Assembly: GCA_021186555.1 (NCBI GenBank)
Contig: JAJKFL010000011.1
Span: 2,407,501 to 2,471,500 of the forward strand
DNA from: Reticulitermes speratus
Taxonomy: Eukaryota; Arthropoda; Insecta; Blattodea; Rhinotermitidae
Direction: 5' to 3'
Length of the DNA: 64,000 nt
Shown one piece after another: positions 57,868 through 64,000 of the stretch (its first letter is position 1; every line of letters starts with the position of its first letter). Both the position numbers and the translations under genes were made by a program. The notes below the pieces were generated by a model. The model was not told the DNA's origin. It searched no databases and saw nothing but the letters and a program-made list of their open reading frames with translations.

Positions 57868-58712
57868 TGGTGTTGGTCTTGGTGGTGGTTGTGGTGATGC
57901 TGCTGCTGCTGGTGGTGGTTGTGGTTCTGGTGGTTGCTGTGATGCTGCTGCTGGTGGTGGTGGTTGCTGTGATGCTGCTACTGCTGGTGGTGGTGGTTGC
58001 TGTGATGCTGCTGCTGCTGGTGATGGTGTTGGTCTTGGTGGTGGTTGTGGTGATGCTGCTGCTGCTGGTGGTGGTTGTGGTTGTGGTGGTTGCTGTGATG
58101 CTGCTGCTGCTGGTGGTGGTTGCTGTGATGCTGCTGCTGCTGGTGGTGGTGGTGATAATTTGCCGTGTTGCCGATACTGTTTGCTGGTGGTGGTGATAAT
58201 TTGCCGTGTTGCCGATACTGTTTGCTGGTGGTGGTGATAATTTGCCGTGTTGCCGATACTGTTTGCTGGTGGTGGTGATAATTTGCCGTGTTGCCGATAC
58301 TGTTTGCTGGTGGTGGTGATAATTTGTCGTGTTGCCGATACTGTTTGCTGGTGGTGGTGGTGATAATTTGTCGTGTTGCCGATACTGTTTGCTGGTGGTG
58401 GTGATAATTTGTCGTGTTGCCGATACTGTTTGCTGGTGGTGGTGACAATTTGCCGTGTTGCCGATTCTGTTTGCTGGCGGTGGTGACATTTGCCGTGTTG
58501 CCGATACTGTTTGCTGGTGGTGGTGATAATTTGCCGTGTTGCCGATACTGTTTGCTGGTGGTGGTGACAATTTGCCGTGTTGCCGATACTGTTTGCTGGT
58601 GGTGGTGATAATTTGCCGTGTTGCCGATACTGTTTGCTGGTGGTGGTGATAATTTGCCGTGTTGCCGATACTGTTTGCTGGTGGTGGTGACAATTTGACA
58701 TGTTGCCGATAC
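57868..58712. repeat. GCTG/GGTGGTT-rich tract followed by a 41-bp minisatellite
   Basis: 57868-58152 is an imperfect (TGCTGC)(TGGTGG) trinucleotide-type tract. From about 58152 a 41-bp unit (GATAATTTGCCGTGTTGCCG plus ATACTGTTTGCTGGTGGTGGT) repeats about 13 times to about 58712, with GATAAT/GACAAT and GCCGTG/GTCGTG variants. The unit ends in the GGTGGTGGT words of the flanking tract, so it probably grew from that tract's edge. Long frames on both strands are by-products. Confidence 0.95.
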
Positions 58713-59356
58713 TGTTTTCCGGCTATCTCCTCGCTTGCCACGCCTTGTGTCTTTTCCCATGCTACCGAATTTTTCTTCCTACCTGCCTTTCAGTCTGGGA
58801 GGTACTCTGCGTTCGGTCACCGTCCTGCTCGGTTGTTTTCAAAATTTTCCTTTTGGTTTGGGGTTCTCATGCTTCGGCTTCAGTAACAGTGCGTGGGGGC
58901 TCTTGCTCGTGTTGCCCGGACTTCTGTGTTTTTTGTGTTTGCTTCATTAAGTTCTGGCAACGACATGCAACCGTTTATTGAGTTTCTATGAGCTTGGAGA
59001 CCGTCTGTCTTTGCGTGTGTACACAGCTAATGTGTGCAGTGGCAAGGTAACCTTATTATACGTGTGTGTGCTCCTACTGAAGAAGTGAGTATTTTGATTT
59101 GTGCTCTTTACAGTCATGTACTGATTGTTACCCAATTCAAAACTTGTTGGCAGTTTAATGTTTGGTGGGATTCGCCCCCGGTTAGCGCTTCCACAGCATT
59201 TTGAGTGCTATTGTAGGGAGAAGGAGGTTGGGGCAGTCTCATGATGAAGATGATAATGATGATAATGACATTCTGCCCGGATGTTCTGTCGGCAGGTATA
59301 AATATGTCTTCATTACATATTCAGCTCATTTAAGAAGCCATATCTTAACTTCCGTA
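58713..59356. other. Non-coding stretch
   Basis: The frames at 58700-58981 continue from the array and have no known domain. Nothing else. Confidence 0.4.
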
Positions 59357-59626
59357 GGCTGTGTCATGGCTCAGGCGGTTAGACGCTGGCCTCTCACCGC
59401 GGAGGCCCGAGTTCGATTCCGGGTCAGTCCATTTGGGTTTGTGGTGGACAAAGTGGCACTGGGACAGGTTTTTCCCCCCGAGTACTTTGGTTTTACCCTG
59501 TCAATTTCATTTCACCGGTGCTCTATTGCAAGGAGAAACGAAAAAAACTAATCATCTTTATCACAGGGTTGCACAATAAGCCTCAAGGCTGCGGTCCGTC
59601 CGTAGCATCTGCTGCGGGGCCCTTCA
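59357..59626 (+). mobile_element. SINE family B (tRNA-derived), full length
   Basis: Head GTGTCATGGCTCAGGCGGTT, B-box GAGTTCGATTCCGG, body TTTGTGGTGGACAAAGTGGC, ACAGGTTTTTCCCCCCGAGT and CTTTATCACAGGGTTGCACA, end GCTGCGGGGCCCTTC. About 270 bp. It is the only plus-strand copy of this family in the window. Confidence 0.92.
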
Positions 59627-60802
59627 AAAAGAACTCCCGTAAATTTCGCTCTTCTGCATTCGCTAATACTCCAGTTCTTCCTCTGCAAAGTATGTTATGA
59701 ACTGTGTATAGTTTACAAACACGAACTTTTAATTTCTTTCTTCTTCGAAGTTTTGTTTTGTGCTTCACATTTCTACCTGTTTAGTGATGGTTTCTTTATC
59801 CAGGTTAAAGCTGGCAGGACCGTGAAGGCATCCTTCTAATGTTGAATGGCCTCATGTAACGGGTTTCTCCACTACATGAATTGATCTTTATAGCGATACC
59901 TTCACCGAGGGACTGTCCCTTATTTCGCTTTAGCATAGAGCAGCTTATTCTAGGCGCTAAGATGCAGACGTTTCGCCCCATCCGACTGCCGAAGGAGTGG
60001 AAATGTGATGCCCTGCCGGTGTGCGTTGTCGTAATGTGTCAATACACTGCAGCTGCTGCTAAAACAATACAACACTGATCATATTAGCTGCCAAAACCGG
60101 ACTGAAAATTGAACATATTTCGCTGGCCGACTCATGCAGCAACATGACAGCACAGCCAGGCCGTCACGTAATGACAAAATACATGGGAGTGACTGAGTAA
60201 AACCGAATTATGTGGAAGTACCATTTTCATGTGTTTACATAACAAAAGTTGCTGATCATGTGGATGGAACTCTTGCTTCGTAGTCGCGAAGTCCAGTATA
60301 GGATATCGGAAATAGAACGACTCTCCTGACAGACATTCCGTGGTTTTACTCCGCCTCTGAAGACAAATACCAGGCTAGTGGGCGTTATTAAAATTACGAG
60401 ACAACCGCTTCTTTCAAAATCTTTCCAAGTCTTTATTTATCCATCATATCATTCGATATTGCAAAGCCTGAGTTAATGACTGCTTCGTTAAGCAAACCGC
60501 AAATAAATAATAAGTTAGGAAATGTTCACAGGCCGTAACACGTTTGGCGTGTTCGTTCGATTATTTTACCCTGCTATTCCCATTGTCCCCGTTATTCAAG
60601 AATACGGTCAATGCTCTCTGAGCGCATTCAGTGCTTGCTTTTGTTTTCTTCGCGCGGGAAAATATGTTTATATCGTGAAATGTTTCTTCGGCCTCTCTGG
60701 CTTTACCTAATTTCATGCACTTCTGTTGCTAACTGCAAGATATCTTGTTTCCTGTACTTGCCTCTTAAAATGTGAGACCTTTATATCTCCAACTGCTTCT
60801 TA
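59627..60802. other. Non-coding stretch
   Basis: No gene or known repeat recognised. Confidence 0.4.
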
Positions 60803-61345
60803 GGCCGGGATTAGACGGCGCGCGGCTCGTCGAGTGACGTGACATCATTTGCTCGGCCAACAGATCGGAACAGAAAAGACAATCTGGCTACACGACGCGG
60901 CGCAGCTCGGCAAATGGCGGACCAGCGGCCTTGCTCGGGTAGGTTCGGCTCGGCTTGTGGAATAAGTCGTGTTGTTCTATGAACTTAAAAATGTCCTCGT
61001 TTGACCACTCCATTCTAGCCAATACCAATTGTGGGACAGAAACTTTCACTCTTCGCGCACCCCGACAGCAGAAAACAAAGACCAGACCTAAGTGTACAGA
61101 GACTTGGACGAGACTGGCTTGGCGCGTAGACTGCAAGCGCTGTGTAGCCGCAACAGCTGCCCGCGCCGAGTCTCTTTGAGGATCGTGAAAAAACCGCTTC
61201 TGCGGCGATCCAACGAGCCTCGCTCCCCCATTCACAAGCCGCGCCGCGCCAGGCCGGATACACGGCGCGTTTGAATACGATTCTTTGTCAATGACGTCAG
61301 TTATGACGTAAAACGAGCCGAGCCACGCGCCGTCTAATCCCGGCT
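60803..61345 (-). mobile_element. Harbinger-like DNA transposon remnant with GC-rich TIRs
   Basis: TIR GGCCGGGATTAGACGGCGCG (60803-60822) is inverted at 61326-61345 (the complement of AGCCGGGATTAGACGGCGCG). The flanks are TTA at 60800-60802 and GTA at 61346-61348, compatible with a 3-bp TWA target with one change. It is strikingly GC-rich compared with its surroundings, and the subterminal GGCTCG words are also inverted. At 543 bp it is much shorter than an autonomous element. Confidence 0.72.
60888..61013 (-). pseudogene. MADF-like protein start inside the Harbinger-like element
   Basis: From ATG at 61013 (minus) the frame reads MEWSNEDIFKFIEQHDLFHK and stops after 41 codons. The opening resembles MADF domains, which are carried by the DNA-binding accessory protein of Harbinger-type elements (recalled). 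The expected continuation of the domain is lost, so it is a remnant. Confidence 0.5.
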
Positions 61346-61348
61346 GTA

Positions 61349-62204
61349 GGCTTCATTTCGTACATCGCAGAGAACAAGCTGTATCTATCTGACGACCGAC
61401 TTTATAAATACACAAATGTTCATGTAAAGTGTCTGTTTTTGTGCGATTTTAACCACAATCTGAATGTTTCCTCAGATTTTCGTAAACTTCCCAAATGTGA
61501 AGTTTCATGGGATTTCGTCCTGTGAGAATATGCTTGTTCCATGCTGACAGACAGACAGACAGACATATAAGACGAACCTGGTATTCGCTTTTTTTCAGAT
61601 TGCCTTCCAGGCGCGCCTAAAATGTTTAGATATAATCACATTTCGTGACAACAGTTTATGGAAAGGTGATCCGTGGGCCTTTATACAGTGAAGTTGCTGC
61701 CTTCAAGTCCTGGATAACCAGAGTTTGTTTACTGTCGGCTGCAGTTACCTTTGTGTGCATCTCTATGCAAGGGGCTGTCTTTGGTTCCCGTCCAGGCATT
61801 TACATAATGGATACGAGTGGGCCTTCCCTCACGTTCAAAGAGACCGGAGCATGAAGCTGACCATTTATGTCTGTATAGTCGATATATGGATTGATATTTG
61901 ATCCATAAACTTTTAAAGATTAAGGCACTACGTTCCTTCGAAACGTCGGGAATTAACTAACACAACGACAGAGCATCACATCTCAGAAGATTTAAATCCT
62001 CAAGAGACAACGCTGTGATAACCTCCAATCTCGCAGTCTCGCAACTAATAAATAAATTATCTTTTATATTTTACGTTTTTTTCGGATTATTTTGTAGTTC
62101 CTTCCCGGTGTCACGTGTGGAGCTTTTAAACTGAACAGCACACAAAATGTTAGTTAACTGTTCAGACGTTGCGTGATTTCAGGCTTCCGCCGCGGTGTAA
62201 ATGC
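61349..62204. other. Non-coding stretch with repeat scraps
   Basis: 61480-61570 is a dispersed repeat with GTTTCATGGGATTTCGTCCT and an (ACAG)n end, related to 18370 and 34190. 61936-62005 is a single arm of the second foldback family (CTTCGAAACGTCGGG, CATCTCAGAAGA). Confidence 0.5.
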
Positions 62205-62656
62205 GATCTTCACCCTTCTGGGATGTTAACGCAGAGTACAATGGTAGTTGCCGATCCCAGTGGCCGCGCGTGGGTCTACGGCCGCTCGCTTACTGGGATC
62301 GTGGGTTCGAATCCCGCCGGGGGCATGGATGTCTGTCTCTTGTGAGTGTTGTGTGTTGTCAGGTAGAGGTCTCTGCGTCGGGCTGATCACTCGTCCAGAG
62401 GAGTCCTACCGAATGTGGTGTGTCTAAGTGAGTGTGATCGTAAAGCATCGAAAAATGAGGCGGCCTAGGCCCCCTAGGGGCTGTTGAGCCATTGGGAAAA
62501 AAAAATTGGTAGTTAGTTACCGACATTTCGGGCAACCTATCGGCCCATCGTCTTGGACTGCTTGACCCTTGAAGATGGGACAGATAGGTTGTCCCACAAC
62601 GTCAGTAACTAACTACCAATCTACACTGCGTAATATCCTAGAAGAGCAAAGATCTG
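62205..62656. mobile_element. Second foldback family, interrupted by SINE C
   Basis: Arms CTTCTGGGATGTTAACGCAG and the right-hand CTGCGTAATATCCTAGAAG are inverted copies, with TTAGTTACCGACATTTCGGG inside. It is related to 41776-42034. The left arm is split by the SINE at 62250-62506. Confidence 0.75.
62250..62506 (+). mobile_element. SINE family C (tRNA-derived) with TSD
   Basis: Head GCCGATCCCAGTGGCCGCGC, B-box GGGTTCGAATCCCGC, body TGTGTTGTCAGGTAGAGGTC and CGTCCAGAGGAGTCCTACC, tail of A. The 8-bp TSD TGGTAGTT is at 62242-62249 and 62507-62514. The head lacks the GTCTAAGGC segment seen in the copy at 42686. Confidence 0.92.
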
Positions 62657-62709
62657 TTCAGGCATTACTCTAACATAGGCGAAATTCTATTCCAGTAATC
62701 AGGAAGAGC

Positions 62710-63081
62710 GTCGCCCTCGGTGGACTAGTGGTTAGCGTGCTCGCCACTGGACCCAAGGTTCGCGGGTTCGATCCCGACCGAGGGCGATGGATTTTTAAGG
62801 GTGATAAAAATCCATGTCGTAGATTTACGGCATGTAAAAGAACCTTCGGGCATGAATAGAACCAGTAATGTCCGTAAGCAAAATTCAAGCGGCCATTTCT
62901 CACCCAAGTCTTCTGACTGCCTGCCAGATGGCTCTGGATTGAGCAAAAACTTGTGCGGTCAGTGAGCCGGTCACTCACTACAGAATGCACACTTACCGAC
63001 TAGGAAAACCTTCGGGATGAATTCCCAAAAAGAAGGAGGCTTGGCCCACCTCGGGCTGTAACGCAATGGAAGAAGAAGAAG
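62710..63081 (+). mobile_element. SINE family D (tRNA-derived) with TSD
   Basis: Head GTCGCCCTCGGTGGACTAGT, B-box GGTTCGATCCC, body shared with 29902-30322 but with a deletion of about 45 bp after GATAAAAATCC. The tail is (GAA)n. The 13-bp TSD AATCAGGAAGAGC is perfect (62697-62709, 63082-63094). Confidence 0.93.
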
Positions 63082-63094
63082 AATCAGGAAGAGC

Positions 63095-64000
63095 CACGAA
63101 CCTTGACAGACCTGTGTCTTTGTGAAGTTATGACCATGCGGTGCTTAATTACTGTTTATTGCTCTAACACAGCGCACTTTACTTGTGAGAAACCAAGGAG
63201 TGGCACATCGCTGTACTTCTGTTCTTAAGTGATGATATAGCATTGTTAAAAATTGTAGAAAGTAAATTTTGTAAGCTTAAACTAAATGAACACGTTAATT
63301 CATCATCCCGCTTGACATGTGGAAGATATTTTCGCGGTTAATGGCAACCCACTTCCGCATCCTGCCGGAACCTCCATCTCCCACCTCCCCGCCGTTTGTA
63401 GCTCTGGAGAAAGTATAACTTGCAGTACAGCACTTTCTTTGTCGCATACGATCAGTTATTGCAGACTGCCTGCAGCTGTCAGTCTTGCGCTGTAACGACG
63501 GTCTTGAGACATTCTGGGCCAGAACCTGTTTACTGAGGGTGAGCTTACGTGCTCTGCTGGCGTGCTGCTGTGCCCCCGCACTGTCACGCACGCGGAAACT
63601 CGTTCACTCCTCATGTGCCCTTTTCGTTAAACGACACCGAGACAGGTTGACGGTTAAACAGGGTGCCTGACTTAGCCGCTGGACATCAACATACAGTTGT
63701 GCGCCTGGCTGTGATGCTTACGGGTTTCAGGAACAGTTCTGTACCTTTGTACGGAAATGGGTACTTAGTGACTGAAATCATTGAATTCTAACTCCGTTGA
63801 ACACAACCTTTCTTGAAAAGGTTAATAGTCCCTCAGCTAGTCAAGAAATTCCCCGCATTTTACATAATCCGAAGGTCATAAGATCCCGTCACTCGTCCCT
63901 ATCCTAAGCCAGATTAATCCATTCTACATCCTCCAGATCGATTTATTTATGCTTCATTTTAATATTATCCTTTCATCTATGCTTAGGTTTCTCAAGTGGC
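63095..64000. other. Non-coding stretch to the window end
   Basis: 63300-63680 is more GC-rich than average but shows no convincing splice-bounded exon, and its short frames have no known domain. Confidence 0.4.

Noticed and set aside
57731-58760. Minus-strand frames rich in His, Thr, Gln and Pro
   Set aside because: Products of the GCTG-rich tract and the 41-bp array; open in several frames at once.
62710-62790. tRNA-like sequences with good A and B boxes (also 29902, 59360, 42690, 40800)
   Set aside because: Each continues into a shared SINE body and several have TSDs; acceptor stems do not pair as in real tRNAs.
1-64000. LTR retroelements, endogenous virus copies, Polintons, telomeric TTAGG repeats, rRNA
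   Set aside because: Looked for long direct terminal repeats, capsid, protease, integrase or envelope-like peptides and TTAGG arrays by eye; none was recognised.

Overview
This is eukaryotic, intron- or intergenic-type DNA that is AT-leaning and very rich in repeats, from what looks like a large arthropod genome. The dispersed repeats have the peptide ends and tRNA-headed SINEs I associate with hemimetabolous insects of the cockroach/termite kind. That placement is from memory of the repeat families, not from a search. No complete host gene can be supported. The only convincing host coding sequence is one 62-bp internal exon (12058-12119) with strong splice sites and strongly GC-biased third codon positions, so much of the window may be intron of one long gene.

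Tandem arrays: about 19-20 kb (roughly 30%) consists of 17 minisatellite arrays with largely unrelated units of 16 to about 145 bp: 1-3100 (41 bp), 5208-6058 (22), 8890-9335 (49), 9890-11654 (84), 13067-14868 (58), 20206-21470 (27), 23985-24995 (about 145), 34749-36573 (114), 37328-38655 (51), 43140-43532 (34), 43977-44508 (16), 45720-46070 (42), 46098-47365 (36), 49760-49957 (39), 51600-52062 (39), 54173-56010 (23) and 57868-58712 (GCTG-rich, then 41). Several have higher-order structure, seen as blocks of variant units repeated at a fixed offset. The long open reading frames in these arrays are by-products of stop-free repeat units and are not annotated as genes.

Mobile elements: (i) foldback retroposons sharing an 'ATGCACGGTG' end, target-site duplications (TSDs) of 7-14 bp and, in most copies, a hammerhead-ribozyme-like motif in each arm, interpreted as non-autonomous Penelope-like derivatives; (ii) a second, related foldback family at 41776 and 62205; (iii) four tRNA-derived SINE families (here A-D), several with clear TSDs; (iv) 5'-truncated LINE ends; (v) DNA transposons: a mariner-like deletion derivative and its 78-bp near-perfect palindromic MITEs, a pogo/Tigger-like element, and a Harbinger-like element with a remnant MADF-type start.

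How they interact: elements are nested in each other (SINE in pogo-like element, SINE in foldback, foldback in foldback, MITE in foldback), and several minisatellites arose inside or at the end of a retroposon. The 22-bp array sits within one 13-bp TSD together with a foldback, the about 145-bp array lies inside one SINE insertion with a 16-bp TSD, the 39-bp array at 51600 is made of a SINE's tRNA-like head, and the 84-bp array runs directly into a LINE end. No LTR retroelement, virus copy, CRISPR array, rRNA or true tRNA gene was recognised.
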